The position numbers were made by a program, and so were the translations under genes. 64,000 bases of DNA, from positions 186,001-250,000 of the forward strand of contig NC_081339.1 of the NCBI RefSeq assembly GCF_022539665.2, in the 5' to 3' direction. This document shows positions 31,916 to 43,329 of the stretch, in pieces. The notes under the pieces are model-generated. The model was not told the DNA's origin and did not search any database. It saw nothing but the letters and a program-made list of their open reading frames with translations. The stretch comes from Daphnia carinata (taxonomy: Eukaryota > Arthropoda > Branchiopoda > Diplostraca > Daphniidae). How positions within the stretch are numbered: the stretch's first letter is position 1; every line of letters starts with the position of its first letter.

Positions 31916-32287
31916 TGTTAGAGTTCAAGAGTATTCAGTTAGCTAGAGGCTTCTGTGTTATCACAGGCTTCTGTGTTGTCACAGGCTTCTGCATTGAATA
32001 CAGGTAATTCTAACACTAAATAATATCTGCACAAACATTCAATTATAATATATAAATATATGAAAATACTTTGGAAAGAAAAGTTGCAGGGAATGTCAAA
32101 CAACGTGGTTTTATTTCAGCAGACGACAGAATAGAGAGTGAACAATATATCAAAAGAGAAGCCTGACACCATGGAATGACAGATAGCTCCCTCTAACATG
32201 ATTCTTGTATGTGTTCTAACTCTAACGAAGGAGTGTTAATCAACGCCATCTATTTGTCAATTGTTTATGTTTGGTGAAACTCCAACA
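31916..32287 (-). repeat. Copia 3' LTR
   Basis: Plus-strand TGTTAGAGTTCAAGAG to ACTCCAACA. Contains a three-fold short repeat (GGCTTCTGTGTTATCACA and variants). Confidence 0.93.
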
Positions 32288-32300
32288 CTCCCTCTCAAAC
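32288..32300 (-). other. Copia polypurine tract
   Basis: Minus-strand GAGAGGGAG directly beside the 3' LTR; the motif recurs at about 32399-32409. Confidence 0.7.
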
Positions 32301-32531
32301 ATAAAATGACGGATGGAAATGGAGATCAGTATCTGGAAAGTTTTGTTGTTCCCTTTTTTTTTGCATGAATGAATGTTAAACAATGTTTGCACGAACGCTC
32401 CCTCTCAAACATAAGGGGGCATAAGGAACATATCACAATGGCGATCTATAATGATCACGATAATTTCTGCAAAGAAAAGTAGGAGAGAAAAAGGGAAGAA
32501 AAGGGAAAAAAAAAAAAAAAAAAAAGGAGAG

Positions 32532-35055
32532 TTATTTTAACGGAACTTCTGCTACACCAATGGCGCATCGGAAGTCAGAGAACCGAGGGTTGGGCAGTGG
32601 TTTGGTGAATGGATCAGCTAGTTGGCTGACAGTCGGAGTGAATGCCACGTCAATTTCTTTTGCCTCTTGGTATTGACGGATGAAGTAATAGCGCACATCG
32701 ATGTGTTTGGTTCTCTGATGAAATTTTGGATTCTTGATAAGCTCGATTGCGAATTGATTGTCGCACTTAAGAGAAAGGGGTTGGTTCCATTCAGGTGCTA
32801 GGTCACGTAACAATCGACGAATCCAGATTGCTTCTTTCGTGGCTTCACAAGCAGCGATGAATTCTGCTTCTGTGGTAGATAACGCAATACACAGTTGACG
32901 ACGGCTGCTCCAAGCAACCGGCCCACCGTTGAAGATGAAAACATAACCTGATGTTGATTGGCGAGTTTCAATATTCCCGGAGTAATCTGCGTCTGTGTAC
33001 CCAATAGGACCAGGCGGATCGGCGGAACAGAAGCGTAATCCGTAATTGAGGGTACCTTGAAGGTAGGAAATAATTCTTTTTACGGCTGTCTAGTGATCTT
33101 GTTTTGGATCCTCACAAAACTGAGAAATTTGGTTAACAGAATAGGCTATGTCTGGTCGGGATAACAGCATAATGTAAAGCATCTTCCCGTGTGGGAAAAC
33201 GAACTTTACGGAATTAAGACAATAAAATTATATTGAACTCAGAGGCGTTTTTACCCACAATGACGTCTGTGCTTATTATAGCTAAGATACAAGAATTAAA
33301 AAGATAGAGAGCAACAGATAAGAAGGAACATTTGAGGAAACAGTTAAAAGAAAGAACAAATAAACAGGGGGTCTTACCGTGAACTCACGAGTGAAAGAAT
33401 GGAAGAGAAACGACACAAGGGGAACTTGGAATTCGGCTTCTACACAAGCGGTACACGACAAGAGTTCAGACACTTTAGAGTGGACAACAATGTCCGAAAA
33501 AGCTTGGGACGAGAACGAGATTTTACTCAAAGGGTTAAGTATGGAAACATTAACTAAGGCACAATACTACTCAATAAGGCAAGGAAGATAGGCTTAAGGC
33601 AACTACTTGTCTCGGCTGCAACTACTTGTCTGATTTCAGTCAACTGCTAAGGTCATCACGAAACTTTGCATATCGCAAAAAGTGGCGTGAGTGGGCGGAG
33701 CTTGTGCGTTCACGCGGCAGCCAATTAAAAGATGCCGTTTGACGTGGCGTGATGTTGAGGGCGTATCGTCTGCGTGAGTCAGCTGCAGGTGTTCATTTGG
33801 GTCAGCTGCACTGCGTATTTTGTGTTGCAATTGACATGTCCAGACTCGTGTCCACTACTGAAGCAAAAGCGAGAAAAGTTAAAGTAATGTATTCGGCTTC
33901 GTTACAATAAGGTACATAAGACTCCCAACTGCTTCTTTGAATGGTGCCTGTACTGCCACCTTTCCATCTTGGCTCTTTTGTAGTCGTGAACCCGGATCAG
34001 CAGGTAGGCTCTTTGGACAGCAGTCGCTCATGTGGAACCGCCGCAGAATCTTTTTAATGTAGTCAGGTTGGGACAGGTAAAGTGTCTGGTTTGGGCGGTC
34101 ACGTGTGATGGATAAGCCTACAAAGTGGTTTGCAATAGATGAACGCATATCAAAATGCTTTCCTAGATATTCAATTATTTGAGGAATTGCACTGCTGCTG
34201 CAGCTGCAAATCAGCCCGTCATCTACCCAAATGATCACTATCACTAATTCATTTGGTTGTCGGCGGAAGTAGAGGCATGGATCAGCGTCACTTGGACGTA
34301 AGCCGAATTTTTTAAGAAGGTATCAAAGTGGCGATTCCACACACGAGACGCTTGCTTTAGGCCATAGAGGCACTTGTGTAGACGGCAAACGAAATTTTCT
34401 TGGTTTGGAATAGCAAAACCTTCCGGCTGCTCCAGGTAAATCTCTTTATTTAATTCTACATACAGGAACGCAGTTTTGATGTCTAGTTGTTTCATTTCGA
34501 GATTGTGAGCAGCGACAAACGAGAAAACTATCCGTAGTGTGTCGTATTTGGCAACTGGTGCGTATGTCTCTCCATAATCGATGCCCCAGCGCTGGGAGAA
34601 ACCTTTTGCCACTAATCTCGAGGGGATTCACCATGAACACCAGGCTTGACTTTGAACACCCATCTGCTCTTTATAGGTGATCTACCAGCTGGTAACTTTA
34701 CCAGCGTCCAAGTTTTGTTATGCATTAGAGAGTCGTACTTTTCTTTAATTGCCTGTTTCCAAAGATGGGCGTCAACAGATTTCATGGCATCTGAATAGCT
34801 GGTTGGTTCATAGGGCTCTTCTTCTGTCTGGTGAAAAACTGACTGTAGTGATTCCTCCCACTGACGTTTTGGTTCTCGGTGACGCAGGGGGTATGGAGAG
34901 TTGCGTACTCGTTCGGTAACCTGTGGGACCAGGTGATTCTGTTTTTCTGATAATGGAGGAATTGTTTCTGATTGATCTGGTAGAAGAGGATTTAGAGTTA
35001 TGTCGATCGTTGAGTCTCTTGTAATGGATGGTTCTTTTGGCAGTTCATTTGTCAC
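32532..35055 (-). pseudogene. Copia reverse transcriptase and RNase H, interrupted
   Basis: Frames 35055-34612, 34612-34244, 34244-33911 and 33168-32532 give the RT: WKQAIKEKYDSL, YAPVAKYDTLRIV, QLDIKTAFLYVEL, CLYGLKQASRVWN and the catalytic WVDD (IIWVDDGLICS). RT continues across the solo LTR at GSLMYL into LLSRPDIAYSVNQISQF, then RNase H with STTEAEFIA, LKCDNQFAIEL and KHIDVRYYFIR, with the final stop at 32532. Several frame changes plus the LTR insertion make it non-functional. Confidence 0.87.
33173..33906 (+). mobile_element. Solo LTR inside Copia RT (734 bp)
   Basis: Starts TGTAAAGCATCTTCCCG and ends GGCTTCGTTACA. ATAA flanks it (33169-33172, 33907-33910). Deleting it with one ATAA restores the conserved RT motif YLMLLSRPDI in frame. 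Short ORFs inside (33282-33530, 33379-33591, 33636-33830) are not genes. The parent family is not otherwise present in the window; strand is nominal. Confidence 0.85.
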
Positions 35056-35134
35056 TGTCAGATCTTCTTGTGCGATGGAATCTGGCTCCTCTATGTTGCG
35101 TTCATGGTGTATTCTAGGAATTGGGATGAGTGAA

Positions 35135-37377
35135 TCAGAACGAAGCTAACGGATTAACAGTATCCGGAAAAGTGACATCATAAGTGTTAGAGACTTGTTC
35201 GTCAAAAATGACGTCTCGACTAATATTGATTTTCCTCGTGACAGGATCCCAAAACCGGTAGGCTTTTTGTGTGGAACTGTAGCCAACAAAATAACACTTT
35301 TTGCTTTTTGAGTCAAGCTTTCTTCTTTCAGTCTTAGGTATATGGATGAACGCAACGGATCCAAAGATGCGCAAGTTCGAGATGTTGGGCTTTACACCAT
35401 ACCAGCTCTGATAAGGTGTTGTTGGGGATGCTTTATTGGCGACACGATTCAACGTGTAAACAGTGCAGTCGATGGCTTCTGCCCAGAGCTCCAGGGGAAG
35501 ATGTTTAGCGTTTAGCGTGCTGCCAGGCTTGGAAGGAACTATCCATGAATTCGCCACCATTATCTGATCTTAATGTGTGTATGATTTGTCCGGTCTCGGT
35601 GCGAGCTAAGTTGACACAGCTTTTGAAACAGTCAGCTACTTCAGATTTTTGCTTAAGAAAGGAGACAACACGCAAGCCACTGTAGTCATCTGTAAATAGA
35701 ACAAAGAATTTCGAGCCGCCAGGTGTTGTTACATGCACCGGACCGCAAACGTCTGAATGTATAAGTTGGCAAACTTGTATGGCTCGAGTCCGACCTGTAG
35801 GGAAAGGATCCCGTTGCATTTTTTCTGATACACATCCCAAACATGGCTCTGTTGGTGGATTGTCGTTAGCCGGCAGGATGAGACCATCTACCAGCTGTTG
35901 AGAGACCATTTTGGATATTGTTTTATAGCTGATATGAGCTAATCGTTGATGCCAGATAGCAATAGATGGAGGTCCCGGTGAGGCAAAGCAGGCTACTTCA
36001 TCATTCGGGTTGATAGTGATAGCTAGATGGTAGAGAGTTCTGCCCACGCGTTCTCCAACCAGCACGACGACATCGTCTTTGCAGAAACTCACATTCGATT
36101 CGACGAAAAGTACAGAAAGCCCCACATCTGTTACTGCAGCTATTGATAAGAGGTTTGTTCCAAGATCAGGCACGTATAGGACCATCTCAACAGTGACAAT
36201 GCGTTGGGCTCCACTGACTGTTGCCGTGAACTCTACGTCACCATGACCAAATACTGAGAGGCGAGTGTGGCCGATGCCATTTACGATCCATGAACCTGGT
36301 TTAACTGGGGTGAAGGTTTTGAAAAAGGATCGCTGATCTGACATGTGCTGAGTGGCACCTGAATCTGCGAACCAATCCTTTGAGCTGCGAGCTGTGTAGC
36401 AGGTAGAGTGGGATAAATAGCCGTGATCTTCACTTTCTACAGTTTGAACTTGCATGCCAGGTGTGGATAAAACAAGTCTGCTCGTTGCTCCTCTTTCGTT
36501 TCTAATTCTAGAACGACAAACGTCTTGCGTGTGATTAGGCTTGGAGCAGTAAGTGCATCGGGTATAAGGATGATGCCTGGGTGAGCCCTCTTGTCTTGGT
36601 ACTCTTCCACGTCGCCCTCGTAAAGTACTTAGGCGGCCGCGAAACGGGCGTGGTGAAAAGTTTTGGGCAAAGAAGGCAGTATCAAGAGTGTCTTGTTGTC
36701 CTCTGCTCCATCTTCTTGCCATGGTCTCTTCCTTTAGGAGACGAGAGGTCAACAAAGCTATAGTCTTGTCAGCGGCTGGCACGCTATCCCAGGCAGTAAT
36801 GAAGCTACGAAAACTTGGCGGTAGCGTGCAAATTATCTTGGTCAGAATTTGTACATTGGTGACTGGTGCACCAACATCAGATAGTTGCGTTGCCATTGTC
36901 TCAATCTCAGTGATATGCGACATAATGTCATGATCAGGCTGGAATTGATACTCAAAAAACTTTTGTTGTAAAATGTGTTGGTTTTCAACTGCATTGCGTA
37001 GGTGTTGTGCTGACAGGCGAACCCACATATCATGTGCAGTAGTGCAGTTAACAAGAGATCTTTGCTGTTGGGTTTCGATTGTAGCCACTAAGTAGTTGCG
37101 AGCAAGTATGTCTCTTCTGAGCCACTCAGCAATAACATCACCGTTAACAATATTCTCTTCAACAACAACCTTAAATTGCAGAAAGTGAGATTGAATCTGT
37201 TGTCACTTGCAAAGTATTGCATCTAAATACCTCAACAGGACAGGCTTCTTCCCCGTTAACAATGCTGACAAGATTGTGTTGTTCGAGCAACAGCCAACAA
37301 CCAAATTTCCACAAAGAGAAATTCTGTCCATTAAATTTGGCTATGTGGCTTACTTCTCGTAGCGTAGAACTGGCCAT
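35135..37377 (-). pseudogene. Copia Gag, protease and integrase
   Basis: Gag starts at 37377 (MASSTLREVSHIAKFNGQNF) and shifts frame near 37200 into the main ORF 37088-35505. This has the zinc knuckle CTYCSKPNHTQDVC, the protease DWFADSGATQHM, LWHQRLAH-like IWHQRLAH, and integrase core residues in IHSDVCGP and SDNGGEF. After MDSSFQAWQHAKR the frame changes and jumps to LPLELWAEAIDCTVY, so about 40 residues that hold the third catalytic residue (Glu of the ERKN region) are missing. The integrase end reads to 35135. Confidence 0.87.
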
Positions 37378-37400
37378 CTTGATTCAGAAAGGGTACGTGA

Positions 37401-37415
37401 GCTGGGCCCATAACC
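37401..37415 (-). other. Copia primer binding site (initiator tRNA-Met type)
   Basis: Minus-strand GGTTATGGGCCCAGC directly adjoins the 5' LTR. The same core is used by Drosophila copia, which pairs with an internal part of initiator tRNA-Met rather than with its 3' end. Confidence 0.75.
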
Positions 37416-37787
37416 TGTTAGAGTTCAAGAGTATTCAGTTAGCTAGAGGCTTCTGTGTTATCACAGGCTTCTGTGTTGTCACAGGCTTCTGCATTGAATA
37501 CTGGTAATTCTAACACTAAATAATATCTGCACAAACATTCAATTATAATATATAAATATATGAAAATACTTTGGAAAGAAAAGTTGCAGGGAATGTCAAA
37601 CAACGTGGTTTTATTTCAGCAGACGACAGAATAGAGAGTGAACAATATATCAAAAGAGAAGCCTGACACCATGGAATGACAGATAGTTCCCTCTAACATG
37701 ATTCTTGTATGTGTTCTAACTCTAACGAAGGCGTGTTAATCAACGCCATCTATTTGTTAATTGTTTATGTTTGGTGAAACTCCAACA
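37416..37787 (-). repeat. Copia 5' LTR
   Basis: 372 bp, 4 differences from the 3' copy; flanked by CTCGT at 37788-37792. Confidence 0.93.
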
Positions 37788-39624
37788 CTCGTTCCAATGT
37801 CCTACTGCAGTTTGCGACTGTCGTTTGAGTTTGTACTAGTGGGTCATTGCTAGTTAGCAATTTTTGTAGGCTTCTTTGGCATTTGATCCAGTCTCGGTCG
37901 CATTCTTCCAGCGTCATCATTGTGTTAGTTCCGTTGTATGTTACATATTTTTCATTTGGCGGTCGTCCGCTTTTAAGTAGTCCCCAGCTGATCATATCCC
38001 ATATGATGTTTCCATGTCCGTGGTTGAATTTAATTAAGTTTCCAAAAATCGGCGAATTAATGGTTGTCGTTACTGCTCTTCTCTGTTCTAGTCTTATTTC
38101 TTCCAGCTCGTCGATGGATGTTTCTGGGAAGTTCTCTAATACTTCTGGGTTTGAATTCAGTGTTTCAAATACCCAATGCTGGTTGTCGTCTATATCGTCA
38201 GGTCTGCTGCATTTTTGCAGGATTAAAGAGCGTTTGGTTCCTTCGTCCTCGTCTCGTAGTGTGATGCATAGGTGTTTTTCCATTGATATTAGCTGGTGGT
38301 TTTTTGTATCGAATAGCCAGCGCGACGTCCGTTCACCGCACTGTCCCGTAATGATGGTGTTTATCTCCGATGTCGTTATACACGTGGTGGTTCTTCTGAT
38401 TCGTAAGGTGTGGTCCATTAGGTACTCGAAGTCTGTTCCGTAAGGTAATATTTCGTCTATGTCGAATTGGTTATGGATGATCACTTGTTTTTGGGTGTAC
38501 ACTATCTTGATGTAAACGATTGAATCTTGTTTGCGTATACGCCGTTTTCTTCTATCTTTGTTATTTTTGGATGGCCTAAACGAATCCATCCCCAAGCATA
38601 AGAAATGCTGTAGAGTCGTTTTCCAAATTCTGCTTCTTCGAGTGGATCGTTTAAAAGGAATTCGACTTCTTGCTTTATGGATCTTTTCGTTTTGCTTTTC
38701 CTCGGTTCTGCAAATTCATTGCATGACCATGAGTCGATATTGGTTTGATTTTTACAGGAGGGTAGGGTGTTTTTATGTATTTTGTATAACTTTCTTGTTG
38801 TTTCGGCGGGGAATATCAAAAAGGTTAGGGGGGATGCCGACTACTTTAAAGCTGGGTTGAGCTAGTTCTTTATTATTATTATCAGGGGTGTTAAAGAATG
38901 ATATTTCAATTTGTCTACTGGTATCTAAGAGTCTACTGGTATTTACGATTTCTGTGGTTTGGGTCAATTCTAGATATCCTATACCTTTAAGGATTATTTG
39001 GGAATTGGAAACATTACTAGATTTATCTCCCCATACTATTGTATTATGATTTTGAATGATTTGGCCGTCTTGTTGGGTAGCATTTAAATATCCAAAAGGA
39101 CTTTCAATTGGGCTTTCAGGGGTTTCCTGTCTTAATGTTATCTCTTCTGCAAGGCAATTTAGGACGCGATATTCTTTAATGGCATACCACGCACCCTCTC
39201 CCGTTGGGGTTGCTGTGAAACTTAATGAAGTTGGGGTGGCCTGCATAATATTGCCTCCGCATTTCTTATCGTTAACCATTTCCCAACATTCTAACGGTGA
39301 AATCAGTTTTGTTTCTTGGGAGAAAACCGTGTCGAATGATCCAACCCAAAAGGATCCTGTAATTTTTTTTGTTTTTATCCATTGTTTACAAGTCCATCCC
39401 TTCCATGTTTTAATGGGTTTTTGTTTTGTCATTAGGGTATAACTAGTGGGGAAACGTGGGAAATGTAGCCTGGTTTCGACATTTTCTTTATCGCAATAAT
39501 AGGGTGAATTTATATCCAGTATGCCTCTTGTTTTCACATTCTTACAATCGCATACGGACACGTAAAGTGTTTTGGAAGTTTCAAGGGTAGCTAACACGCA
39601 AATTACTAGTAGGGATATCTCCAT
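37788..39624 (-). pseudogene. Gypsy Env, N-terminal half
   Basis: Starts at ATG 39624 with a signal peptide (MEISLLVICVLATLETSKT), then a Cys-rich ectodomain (CDCKNVKTRGILDINSPYYC). The frame changes at about 38780 and 38540; the pieces 39624-38773, 38819-38502 and 38595-37765 overlap accordingly. Basic clusters (KSKTKRS, RRKRRIRK) could be protease sites. A C-x-I...C...Q-H-W-V-F stretch at about 38170-38290 looks like a Q-x-W lectin repeat, which is inference. Copia interrupts it at 37787. Relation to known viral glycoproteins is not established from the sequence alone. Confidence 0.72.
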
Positions 39625-39660
39625 CTGTTATATAAAAAGTAATTTTTTATTACTACAGGT

Positions 39661-39685
39661 TTTTTTTTTTTTTTTTTTTTTTTTT
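39661..39685 (-). repeat. Homopolymer A-run between integrase and env
   Basis: A minus-strand A-run of about 25 bases just before the integrase stop, separated from the env ATG by about 35 bases. May be a slippage-prone spot. Confidence 0.7.
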
Positions 39686-39693
39686 AGTTTCGC

Positions 39694-40887
39694 TTAATTA
39701 GTTCTTTTCCTAAGATTATAGCGGGCATTTCTCGAATTGGTTGGGGTGTTTGGTTCGCAATAGGACATTCTTTGGTTTGTGATCCGGGGTAAAGGATTCG
39801 TGGGGTTCTTTTCTTTTTTCAAATTTACGGGGCTAATCTCTGTTGTTATATTTTTACGTGGTCTTCCAGGACCTCGTTTGTTTTTACTTTCGATTTTCAC
39901 GTTTGGATTTAGTGCTTCTGTGGTGTTTGGTACACTTCCTCGAGGGGTATAGAGTTTCAGGCGATTAGAGTGAACCGTTGCTTTTTGTTTTTTGTTATCA
40001 ATGTTTTCGACTTCGTAAGTTATATCTGAGAAGTTTCGTATTATTCGGAACGGTCCGTTCCACCTGTTGATGAATTTACCTGCCGATGGTGGTGCTTTTA
40101 GCATTACTAAGTCACCAATTTTATACGTAATTCCTTTTGCTCTTTCATCGTAGTATCCTTTCTGTTTAGTTTGTGCTTTGAAGAGGTGACTTCTTGCCAG
40201 GTCTTGAGCGTTTCTCCATTTTTGGTAGTATAATCCACTACTGCCTTCGTCGTGCTCGAAGTTCCGATTTATTTTTATGTCGTTAGGTAGAATTGGTTCT
40301 CTTCCGAAGAAAAGGTAAAATGGGGTGTCCTTTAGCGTAGCTTGTTGTGATGTGTTGTACGCCAAGGTGACAAATGGTAGGTATTTGTCCCACTCTTCTG
40401 GTTCATCTACTACGTAGCAAGCTAGCATATCACACAGTGTTCTGTTGAATCTTTCTACTAGTCCGTCGGTTTGCGGATGGTAGGCGGTAGTTCTTATCTG
40501 CTTGATTTTAAAGAGTTTACACATTTCTTGAACAAGACTCGAAAGGAAATTCGTTCCTTGGTCGGTTAGCACAATCTCGGGTGCTCCATATTTCGTTATC
40601 ACTTTATTTACCATAATGGATGCGATTGTTTGGGCGGTCTGGTTTTTCATTGGAAATTCAAAAACGAAACGACTGGCATAATCAGACAGAACTAGAACAT
40701 ATTTATATCCCTTAACACTTTCTTGAATTGGTCCTACTATATCCATTGCAATGCGTTGCCATACTCTGTCAACTGGTGGCAGAGGTTGCAATGGTGCTAT
40801 CGTTGCGCCGAAGGCTTTACGCCTTGCACATCTTAAGCAACTGTTAACGTATGTCGTAACATCTGTTCTCATTTTTGGCCAAAAATA
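39694..40887 (-). CDS. Gypsy integrase
   Basis: From the first Met at 40872: CLRCARRK completes the zinc-binding domain, D44 (AMDIVGP), D104 (LTDQGTNF) and E140 (GLVERFN) form a DD35E triad, and the C-terminal part has KIGDLVMLKAP and WNGPFRI as in Gypsy integrases. A basic AT-hook-like KRGPGRPRK lies near the end. The zinc finger begins in the pol ORF (HMLAGHLGIAKT) and is separated from this ORF only by an in-frame TAA at about 40887, so pol is broken once here. Confidence 0.9.
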   Translation of the reverse strand, partial: YFWPKMRTDVTTYVNSCLRCARRKAFGATIAPLQPLPPVDRVWQRIAMDIVGPIQESVKGYKYVLVLSDYASRFVFEFPMKNQTAQTIASIMVNKVITKYGAPEIVLTDQGTNFLSSLVQEMCKLFKIKQIRTTAYHPQTDGLVERFNRTLCDMLACYVVDEPEEWDKYLPFVTLAYNTSQQATLKDTPFYLFFGREPILPNDIKINRNFEHDEGSSGLYYQKWRNAQDLARSHLFKAQTKQKGYYDERAKGITYKIGDLVMLKAPPSAGKFINRWNGPFRIIRNFSDITYEVENIDNKKQKATVHSNRLKLYTPRGSVPNTTEALNPNVKIESKNKRGPGRPRKNITTEISPVNLKKEKNPTNPLPRITNQRMSYCEPNTPTNSRNARYNLRKRTN

Positions 40888-43329
40888 TTATCTTTGTAGT
40901 CTCGCTAAAGTTTTCGCAATTCCTAAGTGTCCTGCTAACATGTGATCATGATTTTCTTCCATTATTTCTCTTATTGTATTTCCTGGTACCACTAGTCTTC
41001 CATATTTGTCTACTAATTCACCTTTTTCGTTTATCTTATACCCATTTATATTCTCTGCCTTTCTGGTTCTCTGTTTCTTTTTTTTCATTAAATTACCTAT
41101 AATACTTCTGCAATTTATATCGTTTTGCTGTAGTCGAACCCATTCGCTTTCTTCCTCTTTAATTTCGCTTTTAATCGCTCTTGCGTCTACACTAGCTATA
41201 GTTGCTACTGGGGTACGACTAAGGGTATCCGCATTTTGGTGCGATTTACCTGGTCGATATCCAATTACGATGTCATATTCTTGGATTTTGAGTGCCCATC
41301 TAGCTAGTCGTCCTGCTGGTTCAGCTTTACTCATTAACCATTCTAATGGTCGGTGGTCGGTGTATACTGTAAATTTACGTCCGTATAGGTAGGTTCGAAA
41401 TACGTTGATTGCATGAACGATCGCATAAGCTTCCTTCTCTGTGGTGGACCACTTGGCTTCGCGGTCATTCAGATGTTTGGAGCTGTATGCAATGACGACT
41501 TCTGTGTCGTCTGATTCACTGAGAACTGGTTCGTTAGTCTCACCTGAATCCGCTGATTGAGGTAGAGATTGTATTTGTGCCAAGACTGCTCCTATTCCAT
41601 ACCCTGACGCATCCGTATAGATGATAAAGTCGCGCAAAAAATCCGGATAACTCAGGATAGGTCTAGTTAAGAGACAGTTCTTTATACAATTAAAGGCGTC
41701 CCCTTCTGACTCTCCCCATTTCCATTCTGCTGTCTTTTTCGTAAGTGCAGTCAATGGATGAGCTTTATCAGCAAAAGCTCTGATAAATTTCCTGTAGTAA
41801 CTAGCCAAACCTAAGAATGAACTCAATTCTTTTGTATTTTTGGGAGCGGGGTAATCTATAATTGCTTTTAATTTTTTCAAATTTGGTGTTATCCCTTTTA
41901 TAGAAACGATGAATCCGAGATAGTCCAATTCTTCTTTAAAAAATTCACACTTCTTTGTTTTCAGCTTAAGTCCCGCAATTTCCAGAAGCTCGAAAACTTT
42001 ATCTAGGTGCGATAGATGTTCCTCAATCGATTTACTAAATATAATTATATCGTCTAAGTATACTAGGGTGAATTTGTACAGCACGTCTTTTAGAGTGCCA
42101 TTCATTGCTCTTTGGAACGTACTTGGTGCGTTTGTTAACCCAAATGGCATTCTGTTAAATTCGTACTGTCCAAATTCACAAATGAAAGCTTTTTTATATT
42201 TATCCTTTTCTTCAATCTCGATTTGCCAGTATCCGCTCAAAAGATCCAATGATGAAAAATACATAGACCCGCACAAAGCATCCACAGTATCGTCAATTCT
42301 TGGTAATGGGTATTTATCTTTAATTGTTATTTTATTTAGTGGCCTATAGTCGATGCACATACGCATCTCTCCATCCTTTTTGGGTACCATTACGATGTCT
42401 GCGGCGAACGGGCTGTGACTCTCCCTTATTATCTTATTTTTTAGCAATACTTCAATTTTAGATTTTACGGTTTCTTTCAGTGCTTCGGGGGTTCTACGGA
42501 GTCGTTGATTAATCGGGATGTCATGTCCGGTATTTATAAAATGTTTTACTCGTGATACGAGACCAAGGTCTGATTCCTTGTCCGCAAATAATTGCTCATG
42601 CTTGTTAAGTAAGTTTTTTACTTTTGTTAAAACTTCAGTTTCAAATTCTGGGATATTGAATTGTGGTGGTTGGCTATCTAGCGCTTTCGTCTTCTCTTGT
42701 TTCGAGATATCACACTGGCTGAAAGGTTCTAAGTTACGGCGATCTTGTGCTGTTAATTTTCCTTCTTGATTGTTAGTAAGTACTGGTATTATTGGTATGT
42801 TAATTCCAGCATTCCCGAATGTTAGGTTATATAATGGTATAATCTGCCCATAGCTATGTTCTACGCCTAAATGGTCATAGTATATTTTCCTATTTCTAGT
42901 ATTGATTTTTACGTTATTGTTAGATAGAAAATCTAAGCCTAAAATGCAATCTTCGTTCAGTTTTTCTATGGCATAGAAGTAATGATTGATTAAATGGTTA
43001 TTATTTATGGTAATTGTTAGTTCATATTGCCCTATTGATTTTAGTGTCTGACCGGATACGGTCCTAAACGTGGGTGTATTTTTATTTTTTATTAGTTTTA
43101 GTTCTTTTTCATTTATGCTGAGTAAGGTATCTGTGGAAACTAGACTGGCTGCTGCTCCAGTGTCTATTAAACCTCTAATTATTATTCCATAAATTCTAAT
43201 GGGTATGCGTATTAGTTGGGGTATGTTAGAATCTAATTTATTTGATTTTATGCTACTGCGGGTTAGTGCCTTATCTATTCTATTTGTTGGCGATTCGCAT
43301 AATTCATAAGTGCCATAGTGGTCCAACAT
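40888..43329 (-). CDS. Gypsy Pol: protease, reverse transcriptase, RNase H
   Basis: 813 residues open. Protease active site LIDTGAAAS at residues 54-61; RT with VPKKDGEMRMCIDYRPLNK (about 315-333), MPFGLTNAPSTFQ (394-406) and catalytic YLDD (424-427); RNase H with YTDASGYGIGAVLA (571-584) and HQNADTLSR. The last residues are the start of the integrase zinc domain, ended by TAA. The ORF begins in a different frame from Gag and overlaps it, consistent with a frameshift to make Gag-Pol. Minus strand, between gag and integrase. Confidence 0.93.
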   Translation of the reverse strand: MLDHYGTYELCESPTNRIDKALTRSSIKSNKLDSNIPQLIRIPIRIYGIIIRGLIDTGAAASLVSTDTLLSINEKELKLIKNKNTPTFRTVSGQTLKSIGQYELTITINNNHLINHYFYAIEKLNEDCILGLDFLSNNNVKINTRNRKIYYDHLGVEHSYGQIIPLYNLTFGNAGINIPIIPVLTNNQEGKLTAQDRRNLEPFSQCDISKQEKTKALDSQPPQFNIPEFETEVLTKVKNLLNKHEQLFADKESDLGLVSRVKHFINTGHDIPINQRLRRTPEALKETVKSKIEVLLKNKIIRESHSPFAADIVMVPKKDGEMRMCIDYRPLNKITIKDKYPLPRIDDTVDALCGSMYFSSLDLLSGYWQIEIEEKDKYKKAFICEFGQYEFNRMPFGLTNAPSTFQRAMNGTLKDVLYKFTLVYLDDIIIFSKSIEEHLSHLDKVFELLEIAGLKLKTKKCEFFKEELDYLGFIVSIKGITPNLKKLKAIIDYPAPKNTKELSSFLGLASYYRKFIRAFADKAHPLTALTKKTAEWKWGESEGDAFNCIKNCLLTRPILSYPDFLRDFIIYTDASGYGIGAVLAQIQSLPQSADSGETNEPVLSESDDTEVVIAYSSKHLNDREAKWSTTEKEAYAIVHAINVFRTYLYGRKFTVYTDHRPLEWLMSKAEPAGRLARWALKIQEYDIVIGYRPGKSHQNADTLSRTPVATIASVDARAIKSEIKEEESEWVRLQQNDINCRSIIGNLMKKKKQRTRKAENINGYKINEKGELVDKYGRLVVPGNTIREIMEENHDHMLAGHLGIAKTLARLQR

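Larger units (their letters stand above)
31916..37787 (-). mobile_element. Ty1/Copia element inserted in Gypsy env
   Basis: Two 372-bp LTRs (31916-32287, 37416-37787) differ at 4 positions, about 1.1 percent. CTCGT flanks both ends (31911-31915, 37788-37792), a 5-bp duplication as for Copia. The internal region reads gag, protease, integrase, RT, RNase H on the minus strand, the Copia order. Removing it with one CTCGT restores the env frame. It carries frameshifts, a deletion in integrase and an inserted solo LTR. Confidence 0.93.

Noticed and set aside
33189-33870. First reading of the Copia RT gap as starting at TGTGGG
   Set aside because: No flanking duplication with that boundary; TGTAAAGC...GTTACA with ATAA on both sides fits and restores the RT frame.
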